A stretch of DNA of 64,000 bases from Vibrio sp. Y2-5. GTDB lineage: Bacteria > Pseudomonadota > Gammaproteobacteria > Enterobacterales > Vibrionaceae. The stretch is taken from NCBI RefSeq assembly GCF_014596725.1, contig NZ_JACVEG010000002.1, positions 186,001-250,000 of the forward strand, written 5' to 3'. A program made the translations under genes and the position numbers. Numbering within the stretch: position 1 is the stretch's first letter; every line of letters starts with the position of its first letter. Positions 41,324 to 49,515 of this stretch are shown here, one piece after another. The notes under the pieces were generated by a model. It was given only the letters and a program-made list of their open reading frames with translations, ran no database searches and was not told where the DNA came from.

Positions 41324-41869
41324 TTAGTTCAAAGTGTCAACCGCAGGGAAATCGATCTCCGTACCAAGGACTTCATTGATGTAGTTGGTCAAAGTATTCA
41401 AAGCAACATGACCCACAATTTCAACGATCTCGGCATCACTGTAACCAGCAGATCGAACAACCTCAAAGTCACCATCTGTCACCTTGCCACGATTGATGGT
41501 TACTTTTCTCGCAAACTGAACGGCGACTGCTGCTTTTCCATCTTCTGAAGTACCTTTGCGGTTCGCTGCAATTTCATCTGCACTTAGTTTAGCTAAGTTA
41601 GAACCAAGGTATTGATGCGCGGCAAGACAATAATCACAGCCATTCACTTCAGCCACAGCAAGTGCAATACGTTCGCGAGTTTGCGCTGTGAGCTTACCTT
41701 TAGCAAGAGAACCATTCAGCCCTAAATAGCCCTCCAGTGTTTCTGGACTAGTTGCTACGATACGGAAAAGGTTTGGCACACTGCCCAACAAGTTGTTTAC
41801 AGCATCCAATAATGCGTGTGATGCCTCTGGTGCAGCAGTAATTGATGCAGGGGTAGTAATACGTGACAT
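41324..41869 (-). CDS. Carboxymuconolactone decarboxylase (AhpD-like) family protein
   Basis: A 181-residue all-helical protein of the CMD/AhpD family. The redox motif is NGCDYCLAAH, with Cys78, Cys81 and His85, as in peroxidase-related alkylhydroperoxidase proteins. It probably reduces peroxides or acts on a small carbonyl compound; the exact reaction cannot be read from sequence. AGGAGC precedes the ATG. It is divergent from a LysR gene 124 bases away, the usual set-up for an inducible oxidative-stress gene under its own regulator. Confidence 0.85.
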   Translation of the reverse strand: MSRITTPASITAAPEASHALLDAVNNLLGSVPNLFRIVATSPETLEGYLGLNGSLAKGKLTAQTRERIALAVAEVNGCDYCLAAHQYLGSNLAKLSADEIAANRKGTSEDGKAAVAVQFARKVTINRGKVTDGDFEVVRSAGYSDAEIVEIVGHVALNTLTNYINEVLGTEIDFPAVDTLN

Positions 41870-41993
41870 GTTCAGCTCCTATTTGCTTTCAAATTGTCGA
41901 AATCATCTTACAACTTGAAGATAGGGAAATAATTAGACCAAGAATTAATTGTCTATTACATTATTTGCAACAATAGAGATAAGGTCTGAGCAA

Positions 41994-42887
41994 ATGGATA
42001 AACTAGAAGCGATGCGAATATTCGTGGAAGTTGCTAAAGAAAGTAGTTTTGTGGCAGCGAGTCGAACTCTAAATATTTCTGCTCCGGCAGTCACTCGTTC
42101 TATCAACCATCTTGAAACTGTTTTAGGAGTACGTTTGCTCAATCGTACGACCAGAATTGTTCGCCTTACGGATTCTGGCATGCGTTTCTTTGAAGATGCT
42201 AAACGAATCTTAGAAGACGTAGATTCAGCGATATCATCTGTAGCGGGTAAATATAGTGAACCCAGTGGAGTCTTATCTATTACTGCACCAGTGTTATTCG
42301 GGCAAATACATATCACTCCGATACTGACAGAATATTTGCGTAAAAATAGCCTAGTCACTGTACGCGCTGAGTTTTTTGACCGTAATAGTAATATGCTTGA
42401 AGAGGGATTGGACGTTGCTATTAGAATAGGAAAACTCAGTGACTCTAGTTCATATGCCACCCAAGTAGGACACGTACAAAAAGTTGTATGCGCCTCCCCT
42501 TCATATCTTGATAAACATGGAGTGCCCAAACACCCTTCCGATTTAGAAAACCATGAAATAGTTCAAGCATCAATGGTGGAAGCATCTACAACTTGGGTTT
42601 TTAATTCAGCGGGAAGGGAAGAAAATACAAAGGTAATACCACGGTTATACTGTTCGCAAAATGGCACAGCCCTAGCAGCAGTCGAAAATGGATTAGGAAT
42701 TACACGATTAATGTCCTATCAAGTTGGGGAGCAACTGAAGAAAGGTTCCCTCATTCGAATTCTTAATGAATATGAGCCGTCTCCACTTCCAGTCAACATT
42801 CTTTATTTAGAACGACGTCACTCGAATGCAAAAGTGAGTTCATTTATTGAACTGGCAAAAATGCGATTAAGCGAGTCATTAAAATAA
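41994..42887 (+). CDS. LysR-family transcriptional regulator
   Basis: A 297-residue LysR protein. The N-terminal winged helix starts MDKLEAMRIFVEVAKESSF and includes ISAPAVTRSINHLETVLGVRLLNRTTR; an effector-binding domain follows with GVLSITAPVLFGQIHITPIL and ASPSYLDKHGVPKHPSDL. It belongs to the AaeR/DsdC-like CrgA group by wording. ATG 41994 was chosen over 41949 because it follows ATAAGG and matches the family start. It is divergent from the CMD-family gene, its likely target. Confidence 0.9.
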   Translation: MDKLEAMRIFVEVAKESSFVAASRTLNISAPAVTRSINHLETVLGVRLLNRTTRIVRLTDSGMRFFEDAKRILEDVDSAISSVAGKYSEPSGVLSITAPVLFGQIHITPILTEYLRKNSLVTVRAEFFDRNSNMLEEGLDVAIRIGKLSDSSSYATQVGHVQKVVCASPSYLDKHGVPKHPSDLENHEIVQASMVEASTTWVFNSAGREENTKVIPRLYCSQNGTALAAVENGLGITRLMSYQVGEQLKKGSLIRILNEYEPSPLPVNILYLERRHSNAKVSSFIELAKMRLSESLK

Positions 42888-42950
42888 AGAGCATAGGTTA
42901 ATAGTCTTCTCAAACTGAGATAACTTCCATCCTGTCCTTACCAAAAATAC

Positions 42951-42976
42951 AAATGCCAACCCTTAGGTTGGCATTT
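42951..42976. terminator. Bidirectional terminator between LysR and sulfatase genes
   Basis: 11-bp perfect stem AAATGCCAACC/GGTTGGCATTT with a 4-base loop. Confidence 0.85.
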
Positions 42977-43000
42977 GAGTATCAATAATGAATATAAAGC

Positions 43001-45385
43001 TTATTTAATTATTGGCTGAGTTGGTGCGGTTTCAACATCAACTTTTTCAATCTTGCCATTAAATTTAAACGGTGCTTTTTCACGGTACGCTGGCATTACT
43101 GCTGCGCCGAGGTCAACGCCTATATCGAGAGTTTCTGTTGCTGAGAAACGCACAGGTACTGCTTTTTCTACTTTACCCGACCCCACTTTTTGGTCGTTGA
43201 TGTAAAGATCGACACTACCACCGTTAAAGTCTTTCAAGAACTTAAATGGCTCTTGTTTGTAGACTGCAGACAACTTCACCGTGCCAGAAGGAATAGTCAT
43301 GTTAGATTCGATGGTTGAATAACTCTTACCAAAGAAATTATAACCATAAACCAATTTTCCATCGTCGGCATACAAAGACACACCGCCAGAACTACCGCCA
43401 ATCGCCATTAATACGCCATTCGCTTTGTTTCCTTTATCGACAGTGGCATAGGCATCGATTCTATGATCTCGTTGGTAGAGCTTAGGTGCAGAACCCTCAG
43501 GGACACGGGTAACATTCTCCGTATAACTGAAATGAGTTTTACCTCTGGTGATAGAAGGACGGTCAGGTGTACTCGCTCTCTCAGTAAAGCGGTCATCAAG
43601 TGGGTACACTTCATTGATTTTCGCTTGATTATCGAATTCTTTAATCAACTCTTGCAGTTTCTCTGGATTTTGTTTTGCCAAATCAACTGCTTCAGAGAAA
43701 TCTTCTTTGACGTTATACAGTTCCCATTTCGAATCTTTGAAACCCAGAGAACTGCTTAGCTGCCAAGGTACACCATGGAATGATGCCGCTACCCAGCCAT
43801 CTTTATAAATCGCACGGTGACCACCTGTTTCAAAATATTGAACATGGCGATTAGATTCCGCCTCAGGATGATTAAACGTGTACATCATACTGGTGCCAGC
43901 CATCGGCTTTTGTTTCACACCGTTAACAGAGGTTGGCGCTGGTATGTTTGCGGCTTGCAAAATAGTAGGCGTAATATCCACCACGTGGTGGAACTGACTT
44001 TGAATAGTACCCGTATTTTTAATCTTAGCAGGCCATGAAACCACGAGGCCGTTACGTGTTCCACCAAAGTGAGAAGGTACACGCTTCATCCATTGGAAAG
44101 GAGTGGTACCCGCCCATGCCCAGCCCACTGGATAATGGTTTTCATGCAATTCGCTACCCAGTTCGTCAATAACTTTCAACTGATCTTCTACGGTATCGGG
44201 CACACCGTTTTGCGTCATCATGTTATTGGTAGTACCGGTGACTGAACCCTCTGGACTCGCACCATTATCACCAGCGATATACATGATCATGGTGTTGTCG
44301 CTGTCTGGCATAGATTCGATTTTATCCAGCAAACGGCCAACTTCGTAGTCAGTATAAGCAAGGAAGGCGGCGAATACTTCCATATGACGGGCGTATAGTT
44401 TCTTCTGATCGGCACTTAGGCTATCCCAAGCTTCTATCTCTTTTGGTCTTGGCGTTAACTTAGTGTTTTTCGGAATGATTCCCATGGCTTTTTGGCGAGC
44501 AAATACCTCTTCGCGGTATTTATCCCACCCCATGTCAAACTTGCCTTTGAATTTCTCAATCCACTCTTTAGGCGCGTGAAGTGGCGCGTGTACTGCACCT
44601 GGTGAAAAATAGGTGAAATAAGGCTTATCTGGGTTAATCGATTTTTGCTGGTCAATCCAAGCGATGCTCTGGTCTACGAGGTCTTCGTTGAGCTGATAAC
44701 CGTCCTTCGGTTTTTTAGTCATCTCAACTGGAGTAACATCGTTAAAGAGTTGCGGCTCCCACTGACTGGTTTCACCACCTTGGAAACCATAGAAATGTTG
44801 GAAACCTAGTCCTGTTGGCCACTGCTCAAATGGGCCAGCTGACGAAGTTTCCCAGTCAGGGGTATTGTGCCATTTACCAAAAGCACTGGTGCTGTAACCA
44901 TTGTCTTTCAACACTTCTGCAATACTTGCAACCGACTTAGGCCAAATGGAGTTATAGCCCGGGAAGCCCGTTGACAACTCGGAGATAGTACCAAAACCCA
45001 CTTGATGGTGGTTACGTCCAGTTAGCAATGCTGCGCGAGTCGGCGAGCTGATACCTGTCGTGTGGAAGTTATTATAAGTCACACCGCGCGCTGCCAATTT
45101 GTCGATGTTCGGTGTTGGAATCAAACCACCAAAGGTACCCGCTTGACCAAAACCTAAATCGTCAAGCAAGATAACAACAACGTTTGGCGCCCCTTCTGGA
45201 GCTTTAACAGGTTGTGGGTAGTCAGACTTTGATTGATCGAAGGTCGTGCCAATTTTTCCATTAAATTGAGCTTCTGATTGGATTGGCAGTATCGTGCGAT
45301 CAATTTTCTGTGCTGGTGCTGCATAACTCGCTGAAGCTATCAGTAAGCTAGTCACAGCAACTATCGGTTTTACCTTTGTTTTCAT
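43001..45385 (-). CDS. Exported arylsulfatase, serine type
   Basis: A 794-residue sulfatase with a signal peptide ending SYA (residue 22). Metal ligands are in VVILLDDLGFG (Asp75, Asp76). The activation motif is SSPTRAALLTG, so the residue converted to formylglycine is Ser113, not Cys; Pseudomonas AtsA has CSPTR here. Serine-type enzymes need a radical-SAM maturase, and one is encoded 24 bases upstream. GGTRNGLVVSWPAKI is another family block. The last 150 residues are beta-rich (YINDQKVGSGKVEKAVPVRF) and may bind sugar. Substrate unknown; sulfated algal glycans or aryl sulfates are plausible. AAGGATA precedes the start. Confidence 0.92.
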   Translation of the reverse strand: MKTKVKPIVAVTSLLIASASYAAPAQKIDRTILPIQSEAQFNGKIGTTFDQSKSDYPQPVKAPEGAPNVVVILLDDLGFGQAGTFGGLIPTPNIDKLAARGVTYNNFHTTGISSPTRAALLTGRNHHQVGFGTISELSTGFPGYNSIWPKSVASIAEVLKDNGYSTSAFGKWHNTPDWETSSAGPFEQWPTGLGFQHFYGFQGGETSQWEPQLFNDVTPVEMTKKPKDGYQLNEDLVDQSIAWIDQQKSINPDKPYFTYFSPGAVHAPLHAPKEWIEKFKGKFDMGWDKYREEVFARQKAMGIIPKNTKLTPRPKEIEAWDSLSADQKKLYARHMEVFAAFLAYTDYEVGRLLDKIESMPDSDNTMIMYIAGDNGASPEGSVTGTTNNMMTQNGVPDTVEDQLKVIDELGSELHENHYPVGWAWAGTTPFQWMKRVPSHFGGTRNGLVVSWPAKIKNTGTIQSQFHHVVDITPTILQAANIPAPTSVNGVKQKPMAGTSMMYTFNHPEAESNRHVQYFETGGHRAIYKDGWVAASFHGVPWQLSSSLGFKDSKWELYNVKEDFSEAVDLAKQNPEKLQELIKEFDNQAKINEVYPLDDRFTERASTPDRPSITRGKTHFSYTENVTRVPEGSAPKLYQRDHRIDAYATVDKGNKANGVLMAIGGSSGGVSLYADDGKLVYGYNFFGKSYSTIESNMTIPSGTVKLSAVYKQEPFKFLKDFNGGSVDLYINDQKVGSGKVEKAVPVRFSATETLDIGVDLGAAVMPAYREKAPFKFNGKIEKVDVETAPTQPIIK

Positions 45386-45409
45386 ATCGTATCCTTATGA
45401 ACTGGGACG

Positions 45410-46678
45410 TCAGAAACTGAGACGTCGTTGAAGAGCAGCCTGATGATTTACCACCTTGCTATAAAACTTTTTAAGACCCGAACACAGATAATTCAGCCCA
45501 GGTTCGCCATTGGCAGCTTTGGTAAAACGATTTTTAGGACATTCACCAAAGCACAAAGATAGAAAGAAACATTGACGACAATCGCTCGGAAGATTGGCGG
45601 TTTTTGAACGCCCAAACCCTTTTTGCTTATCCGAAAACACTAAGTCTCCGATGTGAGTATCAGCAATGTTACCAAGGCGATATTGCGGATAGACAAAGTG
45701 GTCACACGAATAGATATCGCCGTTATGCTCTATAGCCACCGCTTTGCCGCAAAACTCCGCCGACACACATTTTTGCACGCCAAACCCAAACAATTGCGAA
45801 ATCACGTTCTCAAACTGGTCGATAAACACTTGGCCAAAATCTTGGTTAAACCATTCATCCCAAATCGTGGTTAAAAACTCCCCCCATTGAACTGAACCAA
45901 CCGACCAATCGGTTAAACCAGCAGGAAGTATGTGAGAAGAACGACTGTTTGTTTCACCCAATTGGATTAACTGCTCACCACGCCAAGTTTGAGGGGCGGT
46001 TTTAGTAAAGTCAGAGGGTTCAACACATGGAATGAACTGAATCACGTTCGCCGCAACTTCATCACGTAGAAAGCGGTATACCTCAAGTGGGTGCGCACCA
46101 TTGTCTTGATTGACGACACAAAGAGCATTAAATGGAATTTGATGGCGCTTTAGTCTCTCAATCGCAGCCATAACTTTGCCAAACGAGGATTTCCCCGCTC
46201 GATTAACGCGGTGTTTATCATGCAGAGCCTTCGGCCCATCAATGGAAATGCCTACCAAAAAGTTATGTTTTTTGAGAAATTCGCACCATTCGTCGTTGAG
46301 TAAAATGCCATTGGTTTGCAGGTCATTGAGTATGGTTTGATTTGGCTTTTTAAAGCGAGCTTGGTAGGAAACGACTTTTTGATAAAACTCAAGTCCAATA
46401 AGAGTCGGTTCTCCACCTTGCCAAGTAAAGACCACTTCTTCACCAGTGTGCGCTTCAACATACTGCTGAATGTAACGTGCTAAAACCTCTTCACTCATAT
46501 TGGCGTGAACACTTTGTTCGAGCAGAGTTTGTTTGTGCAAGTAAAAGCAATAGCTACAATCAAGATTACAGCGCGAAGCCGCTGGCTTAGATACCGCATG
46601 AAAGCGATACATATCATGAGTCAATTTGGGAAGTTGCAATTTTGGAGATTCGACATCAAGTAGATTGAACGTTGTCAT
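45410..46678 (-). CDS. Anaerobic sulfatase-maturating radical SAM enzyme (anSME)
   Basis: A 422-residue radical SAM/SPASM protein that oxidises the active-site Ser or Cys of sulfatases to formylglycine. The SAM cluster motif is CNLDCSYCFY (Cys37, 41, 44), TWQGGEPTL follows, and C-terminal cysteines in CVSAEFCGKAV, YSCDHF, CRQCFFLSLCFGEC and YLCSGLKKFY hold the two auxiliary clusters. The frame runs upstream to 46876, but ATG 46678 gives the family N-terminus; the extra 66 codons overlap the divergent LysR gene. It is first in an operon with the sulfatase, 24 bases apart, which fits the Ser-type active site. Confidence 0.93.
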   Translation of the reverse strand: MTTFNLLDVESPKLQLPKLTHDMYRFHAVSKPAASRCNLDCSYCFYLHKQTLLEQSVHANMSEEVLARYIQQYVEAHTGEEVVFTWQGGEPTLIGLEFYQKVVSYQARFKKPNQTILNDLQTNGILLNDEWCEFLKKHNFLVGISIDGPKALHDKHRVNRAGKSSFGKVMAAIERLKRHQIPFNALCVVNQDNGAHPLEVYRFLRDEVAANVIQFIPCVEPSDFTKTAPQTWRGEQLIQLGETNSRSSHILPAGLTDWSVGSVQWGEFLTTIWDEWFNQDFGQVFIDQFENVISQLFGFGVQKCVSAEFCGKAVAIEHNGDIYSCDHFVYPQYRLGNIADTHIGDLVFSDKQKGFGRSKTANLPSDCRQCFFLSLCFGECPKNRFTKAANGEPGLNYLCSGLKKFYSKVVNHQAALQRRLSF

Positions 46679-46763
46679 ATCTGTCTCATACCTTGTTGCT
46701 ATAAACGAATGCGGAGTATAGAGTATGCAATCTAAGCATGTTAGTAATACAAGGTGTGACAAA

Positions 46764-47660
46764 ATGGAAAGCAACATCAATTTGAATCTACTTAATGTGC
46801 TAATTTTATTAAAGAAAAATAAAACCATGCGCTTAGTAGCAAAAATTTTGGGGAAATCAGAGAGTGCGGTCAGCAAAGATCTGTCAAAGCTGAGAAAAGA
46901 ATTTAATGATGTTCTTTTTGTGAAAACTCAAAATGGTTTTGAACCGTCTCATTATCTCAACGAAATCTACTCCGACCTTGAATCATCTTATTTACAATTG
47001 ATTAATGTAGTGAGTAAGCCGCTTGAGTTTTCCCCCTACGATTACGATAAGCTCATCACCATTGCTATCACCGATGCAGAATACGATTTGTTACTTGATG
47101 AGTTGTATCCAAAGCTTGTCGAGTGTTTTCCTCAAGCTAAATTCAATTTTGTCACTTGGAATAGCCGTAGCTTACAGCAAATGTTAGACGGCAATATTCT
47201 GTGTGGCGTTCATCTGTGGAACGAACAGATATCACAAGATATTTATCAAAAAGCCTTAAAAGTCGATCATATTGTTGCTGCGATGCACCAAGATTACGGA
47301 GTCAATGATTGGGAAACGTTGAAACACATTCCATTTGTGTTTGTCGATGCACCTGGTTGGAATGAATTTAACTACCGTTTTGAGCAAATACTCCCCGCCG
47401 AGCATCGTGGTGAACTGCAGTATAAAATTCGCGTTGATAAAATGAAGTTTGCGCTGCAAGTAGCGACGCATTCAAAGATAGCCTTACAGTCTCCAACCCG
47501 CTATTTGGGAAAAGAATTTTCCATTATTTCTTATCCAGATGATGCCCAATTTGAAATCGCCTACACGTTTTATTGCGCACAAACCGAAAGATCGAATCCG
47601 CTCATTAAATTGATTTTCAAAATGATTAAGGAGTGCTATCAACACACTGAGATAAAATGA
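46764..47660 (+). CDS. LysR-family regulator, divergent from the sulfatase operon
   Basis: A 298-residue LysR-like protein. The winged-helix region reads LLNVLILLKKNKTMRLVAKILGKSESAVSKDLSKLRKEF, somewhat diverged from the LysR norm, followed by FVKTQNGFEPSHYL and a substrate-binding domain with ITIAITDAEYDLLLDELYPKL. ATG 46764 follows AAGG at 9 bases; the frame also extends to 46725. It lies 85 bases from the anSME start on the other strand and is the likely regulator of sulfatase expression. The gene is AT-rich at its 5' end. Confidence 0.82.
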   Translation: MESNINLNLLNVLILLKKNKTMRLVAKILGKSESAVSKDLSKLRKEFNDVLFVKTQNGFEPSHYLNEIYSDLESSYLQLINVVSKPLEFSPYDYDKLITIAITDAEYDLLLDELYPKLVECFPQAKFNFVTWNSRSLQQMLDGNILCGVHLWNEQISQDIYQKALKVDHIVAAMHQDYGVNDWETLKHIPFVFVDAPGWNEFNYRFEQILPAEHRGELQYKIRVDKMKFALQVATHSKIALQSPTRYLGKEFSIISYPDDAQFEIAYTFYCAQTERSNPLIKLIFKMIKECYQHTEIK

Positions 47661-47728
47661 TTTCGTCGTACGATAGAAGAAACATTTGGGTGAATGATTT
47701 AGCCAAATGGCTTTGAGTTAATGAAAAC

Positions 47729-48418
47729 TCAACCAAAGTACCCGAACAACCGTCGGGAGAGCTTTTTAAGCATTGATACTTGTAAGGGGCTTCTCAATTG
47801 ATTTAAGAGATGATGGTTAACTTCGTTCGTGTGACATTGAAATACACCAGATTCACAATCTGCCCCCACATGAAAACCTTGTGATGCGGCATAATCCAAA
47901 AGCATCGTTTTGCCAAACCACTGGTTTTCAATCGTTGAAGAAGGTTCCCACGTAACAACGATGAAAGGATCATTTTCAATCAACAAATATAAGAACAGAT
48001 TGAGCAAGTATGAGATTGTAAGCTGTTTTAAGAATGGTTCACTTCTAGGATCGATTCCGCTATGAAGCTGCGTCTCAAATGGAAGTAATTCTTTTGCAAA
48101 GATATAGCAGTCTTCGCGAGTCATTTTAAAGAGCCTCAATACAGAATCGGCTTTTCTGTATTTTTCCGCGTTTTCATCAATCGAGATAAACTCTTGATAA
48201 ACTTCTGAAGAAGTGAGTTTGTAACAGGCGCTAGCATTAGCTTCCAACAGCAATGTGGGCGTCGATTTGCCAGCAACAAGCAAATGCTCATCGGTAAACA
48301 TGGGAAATATCTTTCTTATTAGTTCATGATTAAACACTTCCCCATCGAACAAATGAGAAAACCTTACATTACTGATAGTAAGCCTTCGCTCAATAAGCAT
48401 GCGAATATCATTTTCCAT
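47729..48418 (-). CDS. Uncharacterised 229-residue cytoplasmic protein
   Basis: No signal peptide; one moderately hydrophobic stretch (YLLNLFLYLLIEND) around residue 140. Otherwise mixed, with FSHLFDGEVFNHELIRKIFP near the start and HHLLNQLRSPLQVSMLKKLSRRLFGYFG at the basic C-terminus. AAGGTGG lies 6 bases before the ATG, so translation is likely. The segment ISNVRFSHLFDGEVFNHELI loosely recalls regulators of fimbrial or adhesin genes, but I cannot assign it. It lies next to an integrase remnant and a second unknown gene, so it may be horizontally acquired. Confidence 0.6.
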   Translation of the reverse strand: MENDIRMLIERRLTISNVRFSHLFDGEVFNHELIRKIFPMFTDEHLLVAGKSTPTLLLEANASACYKLTSSEVYQEFISIDENAEKYRKADSVLRLFKMTREDCYIFAKELLPFETQLHSGIDPRSEPFLKQLTISYLLNLFLYLLIENDPFIVVTWEPSSTIENQWFGKTMLLDYAASQGFHVGADCESGVFQCHTNEVNHHLLNQLRSPLQVSMLKKLSRRLFGYFG

Positions 48419-48525
48419 ATAACCACCTTAATTAAGCAAGGCTAGAGAACGCGAATTCATTGTATTTGCTGGATGACATTTTCAATTACCCTGAAAAATG
48501 CAAATAGGCTGCTTATTCTGCACCC

Positions 48526-48810
48526 TTACCACCAATTTCTTCGTGGGCTGGTAAGCCAAGTAATCACTTCTGGCGTATATTCCTTTTGTAACCAGTCACC
48601 AAAATATAATTCGGTAACCGTGCAGGAGGGATCGTCTGATTGAGTGATATAGCCCAGAGTATCTATCACCTCATTTTGGGAAAGAGGACTCTCTATAAAC
48701 CAGCAATCTTCACTAAATCTAATTGCCTTTGAACCATACATTACCCCTTCGAGGAAAGCTTTAGCTTCCAAGTTTGATAGCTTTCCATAACCAATTGAAT
48801 ATACAGACAT
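48526..48810 (-). CDS. Uncharacterised 94-residue protein
   Basis: Starts MSVYSIGYGKLSNLEAKAFLEG and ends WLTSPRRNWW. Soluble and mixed alpha/beta in character, with no motif I recognise. ATG 48810 is preferred over 48861 because TAGG precedes it and the longer form adds a poor N-terminus. It is 107 bases upstream of the 229-residue gene on the same strand. Between 48811 and 49075 nothing else is seen. Confidence 0.45.
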   Translation of the reverse strand: MSVYSIGYGKLSNLEAKAFLEGVMYGSKAIRFSEDCWFIESPLSQNEVIDTLGYITQSDDPSCTVTELYFGDWLQKEYTPEVITWLTSPRRNWW

Positions 48811-49075
48811 AGCTGAACCTATAAGTGTCACCGTCCCAATCATTGAACAATAAATCAGCAAGTCAGTAGAAAAAACCGGTTGGTGACTATTTGGGAAATA
48901 TCTGACATGGCTATAGAATTAATTGTGAAGTCAGCCCCAAACCATGGCGGCGCATAGATAGTTTTTTACGATTCTATTCTCATCAACCCTACCGTCGTCC
49001 TCCAACCCATCTGAAGTTTTGTGATGAAAACCCACAGAGTCATTTAACCTACTTATATCCAGCCAATGAGTATGA

Positions 49076-49411
49076 TGTAGAGTTACCAAGGAAAAGTTTC
49101 CGAAGAGAGATGCTGCGTTTTGTATTCAACCCAAAAGCAGTGATTACGACTACTACGGGAAACGTGCCTTAGTTCGTATTTGGGCAGACCTTTGTAAGAA
49201 GGCAGGCATCGCTCACCGCAACCAGTATCAACTGCGCCATACCTACGCAAGCTGGGCTATCACCCACGCGAATGTAAACGTTAGCTACCTAGCCCAACAA
49301 ATGGGTCACTCTGATATCACGATGGTGGCTAAGGTTTATGGGAAATGGTTGAAAGAATCGAATAAGAAAGAATCGGATAGGGTTTGGGAAGGGCTACAAA
49401 AAGCTAAGTGA
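49076..49411 (+). pseudogene. 3' remnant of a tyrosine recombinase (phage-type integrase)
   Basis: Open frame ending at TGA 49409-49411 and blocked by TGA at 49073. It encodes the C-terminal catalytic half: ALVRIWADLCKKAGIAHRNQ, then LRHTYASWAI with the box II Arg, LAQQMGHSDITMV, and AKVYGKW with the catalytic Tyr. The N-terminal arm- and core-binding domains are missing and no start codon with a ribosome-binding site is present, so it is a decayed fragment. It marks a former mobile-element boundary. Nearby, 49485-49498 is a perfect 14-bp palindrome (AGAATTCGAATTCT) just after the fragment. Confidence 0.85.
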
Positions 49412-49515
49412 TTTGGTAACTTAATTTTGGGCGGAATTTAAGATAGCCATGTTTGAGCCCCCCTAAGTGATTGATGTAGGGTTCAGAATTCGAATTCTTA
49501 TGCTAGTGTTTAGGA

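Noticed and set aside
41945..42529. 194-codon minus-strand frame over the LysR gene
   Set aside because: The plus-strand LysR has a normal start, helix-turn-helix and effector domain; the reverse frame is low-complexity Ser/Arg/Leu.
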